Made by a program: the position numbers and the translations under genes
Shown here: piece by piece, positions 8,809-18,215 of the stretch
Layout: each line of letters begins with the position of its first letter
How positions within the stretch are numbered: position 1 is the stretch's first letter
Notes under the pieces: model-generated
What the model was told of the DNA's origin: nothing
Databases searched by the model: none
Seen by the model: only the letters and a program-made list of their open reading frames with translations
Source: Pseudomonas putida
GTDB taxonomy: Bacteria; Pseudomonadota; Gammaproteobacteria; Pseudomonadales; Pseudomonadaceae
DNA: 64,000 bases
Assembly (NCBI RefSeq): GCF_028682455.1
Contig: NZ_JANHLD010000004.1
Location: 248,001 to 312,000 of the forward strand
Direction of reading: 5' to 3'

Positions 8809-8901
8809 ATTTTAACTTCATGATCTCTGTGAACGTCGATAGGATTTTTTCGGGATATTGATCCGCAAACTTTCAACGTTGTAAACCACGTGCACGGAGT
8901 G
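8806..8901 (-). pseudogene. Remnant of the C-terminus of a second HNH DNase bacteriocin
   Basis: Reading the minus strand from about 8900, VYNVESLRINIPK aligns with VYDVDNLRVNTPK at the end of the intact pyocin. Beyond this the frame breaks: deleting one A from an A6 run near 8847-8853 restores NPIDVHRDHEVKI, a typical HNH end (PKxHIDIHR), stopping at a TGA that overlaps the next immunity start as ATGA. Upstream sequence (8902-9028) does not clearly encode the rest of a nuclease. This is best read as the tail of a lost toxin kept beside its immunity gene. Confidence 0.6.
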
Positions 8902-9028
8902 TTTGAGTTCGACTAAAAAACCAAGAGCTTCCTGCAACGGGGAAAAATATTTAATTGCATTCAATTTGGCGCACTCGCTCCCGTTCGACCGCCAGCAGCG
9001 AGCCTTGCTGGCAGCCTCATATGCGGTA

Positions 9029-9301
9029 TCAATCGCCTTTGAAACCGGGCAAGCCATTTGCAGCACGCCACTTTTTGATTGTCTTTACTATCCCCGCAGA
9101 CGACGTGTCTGCTCCCGGCTCCGGATAATAAATCAAATCCATACCAGCTGGATGGCCAGCAATTTTATTGAGATGCAATACGAGCACATCAGCACGATCA
9201 TCGGTCGGTGCTTTATCCTCTTTTCGAATCTCATCGATAAAACCCACGAACTCTTCTTCCGTGTAATCGGAAATACTGTCTTTGATAAACGGATCGCTCA
9301 T
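9029..9301 (-). CDS. Colicin E9-type bacteriocin immunity protein, cognate to the adjacent pyocin
   Basis: A 90-residue DNase immunity protein with SDYTEEEF (11-18), DLIYYP (55-60), GADTSSAGI and KWRAANGLPGFKG. All are close to Im9, including the tyrosine pair that contacts the nuclease. It starts 9 nt after the pyocin stop codon, the normal toxin-immunity arrangement, so it should protect the producer from that pyocin. It is a four-helix cytoplasmic protein. Confidence 0.92.
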   Translation of the reverse strand: MSDPFIKDSISDYTEEEFVGFIDEIRKEDKAPTDDRADVLVLHLNKIAGHPAGMDLIYYPEPGADTSSAGIVKTIKKWRAANGLPGFKGD

Positions 9302-9310
9302 TTCACACCC

Positions 9311-10591
9311 TTAATTCTTGTGCAACGCAACGTGATTTTTTGGAGTATTAACACGCAAATTATCGACATCATAGACCTCTCCACCTTCTGAAATCGGATC
9401 AACATGGTGTATGTCATGTGAGACCCTAGAACCTACCGAATCAATCCGCTGTACACGCGGTGCTTTTCCATCTTTCATACGTGAAAGGTTGTCGTCACTG
9501 AATTGACCTGCAAGAAATTCATCTCGCGAAACCGCAATCCAAAACGCCCGCCTGAACGAATCGAAGCTGGAAAACTTTCGGCCTCGAAGTGCATCGGCAA
9601 TGCTGGTCGGAATCGGTGCGCCGAGTCCTGATCGAGCATGGTCGAGCCACTCACCGGGTACGTCCTCACCGATCCCCGTCACTACACCCGGCTCGCCCCG
9701 ACGTATGCTCAGCGACAGGTAGATCGGCGCAATAGCCGGATGAGTCGGGAACCAGATAATCGCGTCCTGGTAATCCGGTGGGTATACCGGATTGACCAGA
9801 ATTTTGTCGGCCTGTGGGGTCGGTGGGTACACCCACACCGTAGGCTTGAGCTTAACGCCCTCTAGCGCCGGAATCCCCAACACGGCTTTCGGATCGGCTG
9901 CCGGCGTCCAGATGATTTCAATGCCGTCGCCAAAGTCCGCGACCAATTGATCGCCGCGTGACTGCGCCTTGATCACCGGTACTTTCTGCCACTCCGTCTT
10001 GTTCCCAGTATAGAACCCATACAGGTCAACCGAGCCGTCTGGCAGGTACTTGAGCGTCACCCGTGCACGGGTGTTGCCCTGGGTTAGTTCGGCATACTGC
10101 GCTGACCTATAAAACGCACTGTCCGGCGACGTCGTGTTCGGGATCAGCGTCGCCACCGTGATCGCCACCCCAGTCGGCACGACCGCCGCCAGCGTGCCAT
10201 CCAGGCGGGCAGTCAAAGCCGATGCACTGCCCGAACCGCCGATCCATTCCAGCACCGTCGCACCGGCGGCCATTTTTCTGCCGGTGCCCAGCACCGAATA
10301 GGCGCCGTACTGCTTGAGCGACTCGAGCGGAATAAAACTACCCGGATGATTAATCACCCCGTCGGGCAAGGCGCTGGACTTGGCAAACACGTAACCGACT
10401 TGTCTGACCTCCTCGCGCTTCTGGATCTTTTCCCGACGCGCGTCGGCTTCCCGCTCATTGCGCTCGTTCGCCGCCGCCACCCTGTCCCACGTCGCCTGCG
10501 CGGCCTCGGTTTTTTCTTTGCTGTCGTCACGCCTCATAATGGGCAGACCGTCGGGGGTTTCTGGAAAACCGAGCTTTTCCTTGAAGGGCAT
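9311..10591 (-). CDS. S-type pyocin with colicin E9-like HNH DNase domain
   Basis: A 426-residue bacteriocin. Residues about 25-62 form a charged, probably coiled-coil segment; about 100-285 match the Pyocin_S central domain (YGFYTGNKTEWQKVPV, NPVYPPDYQDAIIWFP); and 305-426 form an HNH nuclease close to colicin E9. Catalytic positions are present: H395-H396, H420 and H424 have exactly the E9 spacing (H102-H103, H127, H131), with R389 and D393 at the E9 R96/E100 places. It should cut DNA in target cells. ATG 10591 was chosen because AAGGAG lies 5-6 nt upstream; a GTG at 10597 is too close to it. At 426 residues it lacks the N-terminal receptor-binding domain of classical pyocins (over 600 residues), so its delivery route is unclear. 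Confidence 0.9.
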   Translation of the reverse strand: MPFKEKLGFPETPDGLPIMRRDDSKEKTEAAQATWDRVAAANERNEREADARREKIQKREEVRQVGYVFAKSSALPDGVINHPGSFIPLESLKQYGAYSVLGTGRKMAAGATVLEWIGGSGSASALTARLDGTLAAVVPTGVAITVATLIPNTTSPDSAFYRSAQYAELTQGNTRARVTLKYLPDGSVDLYGFYTGNKTEWQKVPVIKAQSRGDQLVADFGDGIEIIWTPAADPKAVLGIPALEGVKLKPTVWVYPPTPQADKILVNPVYPPDYQDAIIWFPTHPAIAPIYLSLSIRRGEPGVVTGIGEDVPGEWLDHARSGLGAPIPTSIADALRGRKFSSFDSFRRAFWIAVSRDEFLAGQFSDDNLSRMKDGKAPRVQRIDSVGSRVSHDIHHVDPISEGGEVYDVDNLRVNTPKNHVALHKN

Positions 10592-10730
10592 AAACACTCC
10601 TTGTACGTTCAGCGGACCGTATAGGAGGCGTTCAGGTGAGTCTGTCAGACGCTTCTGATTTCAAGCTGGCGATCCGGCTTTCAAACGCTCGCGGTCTGCA
10701 GTTGCTGATCAATGCCAATTTCCTCAGATC

Positions 10731-10798
10731 GGTAGCTTGCCCCGCGATGGCGGCGGGTCAGCCACACCGCTATCGCGGGGCAAGCCCGCCCCTACACC
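10731..10798. repeat. REP pair between the pyocin and the AraC-type gene
   Basis: Two opposed REP cores (GCTTGCCCCGCGATGG and the complementary TATCGCGGGGCAAGCCCG) separated by about 20 nt lie in the 228-bp gap between the divergent pyocin and regulator genes. The left copy is degenerate on its outer side. No LexA-like operator was recognised in this gap, so SOS control of the pyocin cannot be claimed. Confidence 0.8.
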
Positions 10799-10819
10799 GT
10801 TTTGTGGCACTATTGGGCG

Positions 10820-11629
10820 ATGATCCCCACCACCCTCCCCGACGGCCCGGAACAGACCCCGGAAACAGCCGCCACTGTCCTGCGTTATCACCTGTGCTGG
10901 AAGCATCGCGACCTGGACGGCGTGATGGCCTTGTATCACCCCGATATCCAGTACAACGACTACTTCCAGAACCGCGTGCTGCACTTCGCTGAGCTGCGTG
11001 AATACGTACGCGTGAGCATGCCGCGCGAAGTCGATGAGGACATCGTCCACAGCGACCGTATCCGGGTCGATGGCTGCACCGCGTTCATCCAGTACCAGGT
11101 CACCCTGCGCGGCGGCGAAGGGTTGGTGGCGTTCCAGTCCAGCGAAGCGATTACCGTGCGCGACGGATTGGTCTGGCGGGTCAATGAATACGCCTCGCTC
11201 GTGCGCGAAACCAAGCCGGAATCCCGCCAGGGCGACGCGCGCCCGACCATGAGCCGCCTGGGGCTGTCCCCCCGGCAACTGAGCTCCATGGCCCAGGACC
11301 TGGAGCAATACTTCCAGCGCCAGCAACCCTACCTGGATCCGGAGCTCGACCTGCAGCGCGTCGCCCGCGAGAGCGGCTACACCCGCAACCAGATCTCCTA
11401 CCTGCTCAACCAGGTGCTTGGCCAGAGCTTCTACCGCTACGTCAACCAGGCCCGCCTGCATCACCTGCTCAACGGCCTCGAGCAGGCACCGGCCACCAGC
11501 AAAATCGACGACCTGGCCTTTGCCGCCGGCTTCAACTCGCTCTCGGCGTTCTACAAGTGTTTCCGCCAGCACACCGGACTCTCGCCCAAGGCCTGGGTGA
11601 AGCAGAATTCTCTGCGTGCACGCAGCTAA
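10820..11629 (+). CDS. AraC-family regulator with N-terminal NTF2/SnoaL-like domain
   Basis: A 269-residue protein. Residues about 12-130 read as an NTF2-like fold (RYHLCWKHRDLDGVMALYHP, then IQYNDYFQNRVLHFAELREYV), a small-molecule-binding scaffold. Residues about 165-269 are a double helix-turn-helix AraC DNA-binding domain ending SAFYKCFRQHTGLSPKAWVK. This is an unusual sensor for an AraC protein, which more often has a cupin. The ATG at 10820 gives a sensible N-terminus; an in-frame TTG at 10802 exists, and neither has a strong ribosome site. It precedes the amine oxidase module by 63 nt and is the obvious candidate regulator of it. Confidence 0.82.
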   Translation: MIPTTLPDGPEQTPETAATVLRYHLCWKHRDLDGVMALYHPDIQYNDYFQNRVLHFAELREYVRVSMPREVDEDIVHSDRIRVDGCTAFIQYQVTLRGGEGLVAFQSSEAITVRDGLVWRVNEYASLVRETKPESRQGDARPTMSRLGLSPRQLSSMAQDLEQYFQRQQPYLDPELDLQRVARESGYTRNQISYLLNQVLGQSFYRYVNQARLHHLLNGLEQAPATSKIDDLAFAAGFNSLSAFYKCFRQHTGLSPKAWVKQNSLRARS

Positions 11630-11692
11630 GACAACACCCCCTGCCAGCTTCTAGGATCGCCACAGACCGTAACGGATGTGGAGCCGAACACA

Positions 11693-13099
11693 ATGCAGGC
11701 ATGGCGCAAGATCAGCCTTTGGATGGACCAGCTGGATGAGACGCTGAGCACGCGTCCCGCCTTGCACCACGACCTGGACGTGGATATCTGCATCATCGGC
11801 GCCGGCTACACCGGGTTGTGGACCGCCTACTACCTCAAGCAGCACGCCCCGCACCTGGACATCGCCATCGTCGAAGCCAATATTGCAGGCTTTGGCGCCT
11901 CCGGTCGCAACGGTGGCTGGCTGATGGGCAATATGCTGGGTGAAGACCGCCTGCTGGCAGCCAGCTCCCCGGCGCAACGCCGCGCCTCCTACGACCTGCT
12001 GCACGGCATTCCCGATGAAGTGCAGCGCGTGCTGAGCCTTGAAGGCATCGACTGCGACTACCGCAAAGGTGGCGTGCTGTATTGCGCGGCACGCTACCCG
12101 GAGCAGGAGACCACCCTGCGCTGCTACCTCGACAAACTCTACAAGCAAGGCCTGACCGAAGCCGACTACCGCTGGATGAGCCCGGCGCAACTGGCCACCC
12201 AGTTGCGTATCAGCAAGCCCTACGGTGCCATCTTCAATCCCAATGTCGCCACCATCCAGCCAGCCAGGCTGGTGCGTGGCCTGGCACGCGCCGTGGAGCG
12301 CCTGGGCGTGCGCCTGTACGAGAACAGCCCGGTGATCGACTGGCGAGCGGGAGAGGTGCGCACGGCGCAGGCACGCATCAAGTGCCAGTGGGTGGTACCG
12401 GCGGTCGAAGGCTACTCGGTCAACCTACCGCCCCTCGGGCATTACCAGATGCCGGTGCAGAGCCTGCTGGTGGCCACCGAGCCGCTGCCGGAACACGTCT
12501 GGGAAAAAATCGGCCTGAACCAGGGCCAGGCGTTCAGTGAGAACAGCCGCCAGGTCACCTACGGCCAGCGTAGCGCCGACAACCGCCTGGTGTTCGGCGC
12601 CCGCGGTGGCTACCGGTTCGCCGGCCGCCTGCGGGAAAACTTCGACCTTACCGACAGCGAGATCGAACTGCGCCGCTACCTGTTCGGCGAGTTGTTCCCG
12701 CAACTCAAGGACGTCGCCATTACCCATGCCTGGGGCGGCAACCTGGGCATGGCCCGGCGCTTCCAGCCGCACATGCTCTGTGATCGCAAGCAAGGTATCG
12801 CCCTGGCCGGTGGCTACGGTGGCGAAGGCGTGGGCGCCAGCGCCCTGGGCGGACGCACCCTGGCCGAACTGATTCTGCAGCGGCGCAGCGAGTTGACCGA
12901 ACAACCCTGGGTTCACCCCGACAGCACGCTGTCCAGCCTCAAAGGCTGGGAGCCCGAACCGTGCCGCTGGCTAGGCTACAACGCCATCATCAAGAGTTTC
13001 GTCCATGAGGACCAAACCCTCGCCAACCCCGCCAGCGCCCCTTGGCGCCGGCGTTTGGCCAGTGGCGTGGCGGACTTCATGGAAAGCTTCATGCACTGA
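11693..13099 (+). CDS. FAD-dependent amine oxidoreductase (DAO family, PuuB-like)
   Basis: A 468-residue flavoprotein. The ADP-binding motif IIGAGYTGLWTAYYL (about 34-48) and SGRNGGWLMG, followed by the C-terminal GGYGGEGVGASALGGRTLAELI, identify the D-amino-acid oxidase superfamily. Relatives include gamma-glutamylputrescine oxidase. It likely oxidises an amine or a gamma-glutamylated polyamine in the cytoplasm, consistent with a putrescine-type binding protein two genes on. The ATG at 11693 was preferred to a GTG at 11678 because GGAG lies 9 nt before it. The substrate is not determined by sequence. Confidence 0.85.
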   Translation: MQAWRKISLWMDQLDETLSTRPALHHDLDVDICIIGAGYTGLWTAYYLKQHAPHLDIAIVEANIAGFGASGRNGGWLMGNMLGEDRLLAASSPAQRRASYDLLHGIPDEVQRVLSLEGIDCDYRKGGVLYCAARYPEQETTLRCYLDKLYKQGLTEADYRWMSPAQLATQLRISKPYGAIFNPNVATIQPARLVRGLARAVERLGVRLYENSPVIDWRAGEVRTAQARIKCQWVVPAVEGYSVNLPPLGHYQMPVQSLLVATEPLPEHVWEKIGLNQGQAFSENSRQVTYGQRSADNRLVFGARGGYRFAGRLRENFDLTDSEIELRRYLFGELFPQLKDVAITHAWGGNLGMARRFQPHMLCDRKQGIALAGGYGGEGVGASALGGRTLAELILQRRSELTEQPWVHPDSTLSSLKGWEPEPCRWLGYNAIIKSFVHEDQTLANPASAPWRRRLASGVADFMESFMH

Positions 13100-13131
13100 C
13101 TTTTCGTTCCCCCTGAACAGGATCCACCGGT

Positions 13132-13473
13132 ATGAGCATTACCCAGTTCAAGAACACCGACACTGCCGTGCTGCAGGAATCCAACCCGGTTGCCGTCCCG
13201 CTCGGCGAGCCGGTGTCGGTTGCCTCGGTGACCGCAGTCGAGCGCAGCGATGGCGTCGAAACCGGCATCTGGGAATGCACCCCAGGCCGTTGGCGGCGGC
13301 AGATCGTCCAGCAGGAGTTCTGTCACTTCATCAAGGGCCGCTGCACCTTCACCCCTGACGGCGGCGAGCCGCTGTCCATCGAAGCCGGCGACGCCATCAT
13401 GCTGCCGGCCAACAGCACCGGTATCTGGGATATCCAGGAAACCGTGCGCAAAACCTACGTACTGATTTTCTGA
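13132..13473 (+). CDS. Single-domain cupin protein
   Basis: A 113-residue cupin. GIWECTPGRWRRQIVQQEFCHFIKG and the following GDAIMLPANSTGIW are the two conserved cupin motifs, in a form common to the cupins that accompany amine and amino acid oxidase operons. Metal-ligand histidines are few (one in EFCH), so an enzymatic role is uncertain. It lies 32 nt behind the oxidase and 54 nt ahead of the binding protein, so it is probably in the same operon. Confidence 0.8.
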   Translation: MSITQFKNTDTAVLQESNPVAVPLGEPVSVASVTAVERSDGVETGIWECTPGRWRRQIVQQEFCHFIKGRCTFTPDGGEPLSIEAGDAIMLPANSTGIWDIQETVRKTYVLIF

Positions 13474-13527
13474 TCATTTGATCGCCTGCCTCCTTCGATA
13501 AAAACAGACAAAGCAAGGAATCCAGAC

Positions 13528-14607
13528 ATGCGCCCATTGCTCTTCGCACCCCTCTTGCTGGCGGCGTCCTTCGCCCAGGCGGCCGATTCGGTGAAAATCT
13601 ACAACTGGTCCAGCTACATTGCCCCGGACACCCTGAAGAACTTTCAGCAGGCCAGTGGCATCGTGCCGACCTACGACGTGTTCGACAGCAACGAAACCCT
13701 CGACGGCAAGCTGATGACCGGCAACTCCGGTTACGACGTAGTGTTCCCCTCCAACCACTTCATGGCCCGGCAGATCCAGGGCAAGGCGTTGAAGAAGCTC
13801 GACAAGAGCCAGCTGCCCAACTGGCAGAACCTCAACCCGGTGCTGCTCAAGGCCCTGGAAGTGAACGACCCGGGCAACCAGTATGGCTTCCCCTACCTGT
13901 GGGGCAGTACTGGCATCGGCTACAACATCGACAAGGTCAAGGCCGTACTGGGCGACAACGCCCCGGTGGATTCCTGGGACCTGATCTTCAAGCCCGAGTA
14001 CATCAGCAAGCTCAAGAGCTGCGGTGTGGCGGTGCTCGACAACGGCCCCGAGCTGCTGCCGATTGCCCTGCACTACCTGGGCCTGCCGCATCACAGCAAG
14101 GATCCGAAGGACTACGACAAGGCCAAGGAACTGCTGATGAAGGTGCGCCCGTACATCAGCTACTTCCATTCGTCCAAGTACACGGGCGACCTGGCCAACG
14201 GCGATATCTGCGTGGTAGTGGGTTTCTCCGGCGACGTACTGCAGGCCAAGAACCGTGCAGAAGAGGCGAAGAACGGCGTGAAGGTGGGCTATTCGATTCC
14301 CAAGCAAGGCGCGCCAATGTGGTTCGACATGGTTGCCATGCCAGTCGACGCACCGAACGAGAAAGCCGGTTACGCCTACATGAACTACCTGCTGCAGCCG
14401 GAGGTGATGGCAAACATCAGCAACCATGTGCAGTACGCCAACGGCAACCTCAAGGCAGACACCCTGGTAGACCCGGCCCTGAAGGCCAATACCATGATCT
14501 ACCCGAGCGATGAAATGCTCGGCAAGCTGTACGCGCTGGAGGCGATGCCGGCCAAGATCGACCGCATTCGCACGCGGCTCTGGACCAGTATCAAGGCGGG
14601 GAACTGA
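13528..14607 (+). CDS. Putrescine/polyamine-type periplasmic binding protein (PotF/SpuD family)
   Basis: A 359-residue secreted protein with a signal peptide ending at AQAAD. It follows PotF over its whole length: VKIYNWSSYIAPDTL, YDVFDSNETLDGKLM, TGIGYNIDKVKAVLG, ANGDICVVVGFSGDV, WFDMVAMP. It should bind a polyamine or related amine in the periplasm. Compared from memory with E. coli PotF, the aspartate after NWS (D39) is serine and the W244 position is phenylalanine, so ligand preference may differ. No permease or ATPase genes are adjacent, so it must pair with a transporter encoded elsewhere. Confidence 0.88.
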   Translation: MRPLLFAPLLLAASFAQAADSVKIYNWSSYIAPDTLKNFQQASGIVPTYDVFDSNETLDGKLMTGNSGYDVVFPSNHFMARQIQGKALKKLDKSQLPNWQNLNPVLLKALEVNDPGNQYGFPYLWGSTGIGYNIDKVKAVLGDNAPVDSWDLIFKPEYISKLKSCGVAVLDNGPELLPIALHYLGLPHHSKDPKDYDKAKELLMKVRPYISYFHSSKYTGDLANGDICVVVGFSGDVLQAKNRAEEAKNGVKVGYSIPKQGAPMWFDMVAMPVDAPNEKAGYAYMNYLLQPEVMANISNHVQYANGNLKADTLVDPALKANTMIYPSDEMLGKLYALEAMPAKIDRIRTRLWTSIKAGN

Positions 14608-14611
14608 AATG

Positions 14612-14651
14612 ATCGCGGGGCAAGTCGAAACGTCTCGACTTGCCCCGCGAT
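14612..14651. terminator. REP-derived bidirectional hairpin between converging genes
   Basis: A perfect 17-bp inverted repeat (14612-14628 with 14635-14651) with a 6-nt loop fills the 53-bp gap between the binding protein gene and prfC. Its arms contain the REP core TCGCGGGGCAAG. It is suited to stopping or stabilising transcripts from both directions. Confidence 0.75.
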
Positions 14652-14660
14652 GTTTACAAC

Positions 14661-16244
<1,584 letters not shown>

Positions 16245-16578
16245 GGGAAATCGCCTGGCAGGTGATTCAAAAAAAGGGCGCAGATTATAGCCCAAAACCA
16301 ACCTTGAACTGAACCGTTGGGTGGATTAACGCTGGCCAAATGCCGCTTCAGATGGGAACCTTTACTGCTGTGGAGGCGTCCACTCCCTTGATTCGCAATC
16401 GGTTTGCACCGTTCGTCAGGGGTGGTTTCACCGGCAACACGAGCCTGACGAGGCTTCGCTTATGGCATGTTCCGCTCCGCTTTCGGACGGCATGCTGCTT
16501 ATCGCGATCACACTGCCTGCCGCCTGGAATGGCGGCCGCCACGGGAGTGTGTTCGCCGACAACAAAAGGAGTCCGCCT
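16245..16578. other. Divergent intergenic region, prfC to the OpuC-type operon
   Basis: This 334-bp gap holds a perfect TATAAT for prfC on the minus strand (16284-16289; no good -35 partner). The remainder must carry the promoter of the osmoprotectant transporter operon, but no clear -35/-10 pair or operator was recognised. A run of open codons precedes the permease start without a ribosome site and is not considered coding. Confidence 0.5.
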
Positions 16579-17292
16579 GTGGCTAAAAGCTATGGCAAGG
16601 GGCTGATGGGATGTGCCTTTGTGCTCGTCATCCTGGCCCTGCTGATCCACTGGATCGGCATCGATACGATCGCGCATTACCGCGCCGATCTGTGGTTCTA
16701 CCTGCAAGCGCACCTGATGCTGGTGCTGCTCTCGATGGTGGCGGCATTGGCCGTGGGCATACCCGCTGGCATTGCCTTGAGTCGACCGCACAGGGTCGAC
16801 CGCGCCGAACGTTTCATGCAGTTTTTCAATATTGGCAACACCATTCCCCCCCTGGCCGTTCTGGCCATTGCCCTGAGTTTCCTGGGCATTGGCGCTGGCC
16901 CTGCGATCTTCGCGCTGTTCCTCGCCTCCCTCCTGCCCATCGTGCGCAACACCTACGAGGGCCTGAAAAACGTTCCCGCCTCGCTCAAGGAAGCCGCCAC
17001 CGGTATCGGCATGACGCCCCGTCAGTGTCTGTGGCGTGTGGAGTTGCCCAATGCCGTGCCGATTATCGTTGGCGGCGTGCGGGTAGCCCTGGCGATCAAC
17101 GTCGGCACCGCGCCGCTGTCGTTCTTGATCGGTGCCAACAGCCTCGGCAGCCTGATTTTCCCCGGCATTGCCCTGAACAATCAGCCGCAATTGCTGCTGG
17201 GCGCTGCCTGCACCGCCCTGCTCGCCCTGCTGCTTGACGCCCTGGTGGCACAAGGCAGCCGGCGTTGGCTCGAACGCGGCCTGGCCCACTAA
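16579..17292 (+). CDS. Osmoprotectant (betaine/choline) ABC transporter permease, first subunit
   Basis: A 237-residue inner-membrane permease of the OpuC/ProW type. About five to six hydrophobic segments are visible, with the EAA loop at YEGLKNVPASLKEAATGIGM. The GTG start at 16579 is preceded by AAAAGGAG at 7 nt, which decides against upstream in-frame codons. The gene order permease-binding protein-permease-ATPase is that of the Pseudomonas OpuC system for glycine betaine, choline and related compounds. Confidence 0.88.
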   Translation: MAKSYGKGLMGCAFVLVILALLIHWIGIDTIAHYRADLWFYLQAHLMLVLLSMVAALAVGIPAGIALSRPHRVDRAERFMQFFNIGNTIPPLAVLAIALSFLGIGAGPAIFALFLASLLPIVRNTYEGLKNVPASLKEAATGIGMTPRQCLWRVELPNAVPIIVGGVRVALAINVGTAPLSFLIGANSLGSLIFPGIALNNQPQLLLGAACTALLALLLDALVAQGSRRWLERGLAH

Positions 17293-17306
17293 GCGAAGGA
17301 ACTCCA

Positions 17307-18215
17307 ATGAAAAGAATCGCCTTGTTACTGGGCGCGGCCCTGCTGTTCTCGGGATTTGCCCAGGCCGCCACAAAACCTGTGATTCGCCTCGGCGCGCGGG
17401 TGTTTACCGAGCAGACGGTGCTGGCGGAAATTACCGCCCGCTACCTCAACCAGAACGGTTTCGATGTCCGCATCACCGGCGGCCTGGGCAGCAACCTGGC
17501 CCGCAGCGCCCATGAAACCGGCCAGTTGGACATGGTCTGGGAGTACACCGGCGTCTCGCTGGTGTCTTACAACCACATCGAGGAGCGCATGCCCAGCGCT
17601 GCCGCTACCTACGCCAAGGTCAAGGAGCTTGATGCGAAGAAAGGCCTGATCTGGCTGGCGCCCTCGAAGTTCAGCAACACCTACGCCCTGGCCCTGCCGC
17701 GCAACGTCGCCGAGCGATATCCACAGGTGACCAGTATCAGCCAGCTGAACCAGGTGCTGCGCGAAGAACAGGACCGCGACCATGTGGTGGCCCTGGACAC
17801 CGAGTTCGCCAATCGCCCCGACGGCCTGGTCGGCCTCACCGAAACCTACGACCTGCAACTGACCCGTCGCAACATTCGCCAGATGGACGCCGGCCTGGTG
17901 TACACCGCGCTGCGCAACGGTCAGGTGTTCAGCGGACTGGTCTACACCACCGATGGGCGCCTGAGCGCCTTCGACCTCAAATTGCTCGAAGACGACAAGC
18001 ACTACTTCCCCGACTACACCGCAGCGCCGGTAGTACGCAAGGAAGTGCTCGACGCCCACCCGCAACTGGCCGCCCTGCTCAAGCCGCTGGCCGAGCAACT
18101 GGACGATGAAACCATGCGCCAGCTCAACGCCAAGGTCGATGTCGAGCACCAGAGCCCCGGCAAGGTTGCCGACGAATACCTGCGCCAGCACCCACCTGCA
18201 CAGGAGCAGCCATGA
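17307..18215 (+). CDS. opuCC: Osmoprotectant ABC transporter substrate-binding protein (OpuCC/OsmX-like)
   Basis: A 302-residue periplasmic protein with a signal peptide (MKRIALLLGAALLFSGFAQA). The mature N-terminus reads VIRLGARVFTEQTVLAEITA, typical of OpuAC/OpuC binding proteins, and DMVWEYTGVSL contains the conserved Y-T-G ligand region. It binds quaternary ammonium osmoprotectants. The start at 17307 has AAGGA 8 nt upstream. The stop overlaps the next permease start (ATGA). Confidence 0.9.
   Translation: MKRIALLLGAALLFSGFAQAATKPVIRLGARVFTEQTVLAEITARYLNQNGFDVRITGGLGSNLARSAHETGQLDMVWEYTGVSLVSYNHIEERMPSAAATYAKVKELDAKKGLIWLAPSKFSNTYALALPRNVAERYPQVTSISQLNQVLREEQDRDHVVALDTEFANRPDGLVGLTETYDLQLTRRNIRQMDAGLVYTALRNGQVFSGLVYTTDGRLSAFDLKLLEDDKHYFPDYTAAPVVRKEVLDAHPQLAALLKPLAEQLDDETMRQLNAKVDVEHQSPGKVADEYLRQHPPAQEQP

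Noticed and set aside
8818..9066. An 82-codon minus-strand frame between the two immunity genes taken as an intact gene
   Set aside because: Its first part overlaps the first immunity gene in another frame and lacks a ribosome site; only its last 20 or so codons resemble an HNH end, and a frameshift interrupts even these, so it is called a remnant.
10592..10819. A LexA-type SOS operator for the pyocin gene
   Set aside because: No CTG-N10-CAG palindrome of the right form was found in the gap on either strand, so SOS induction cannot be claimed.
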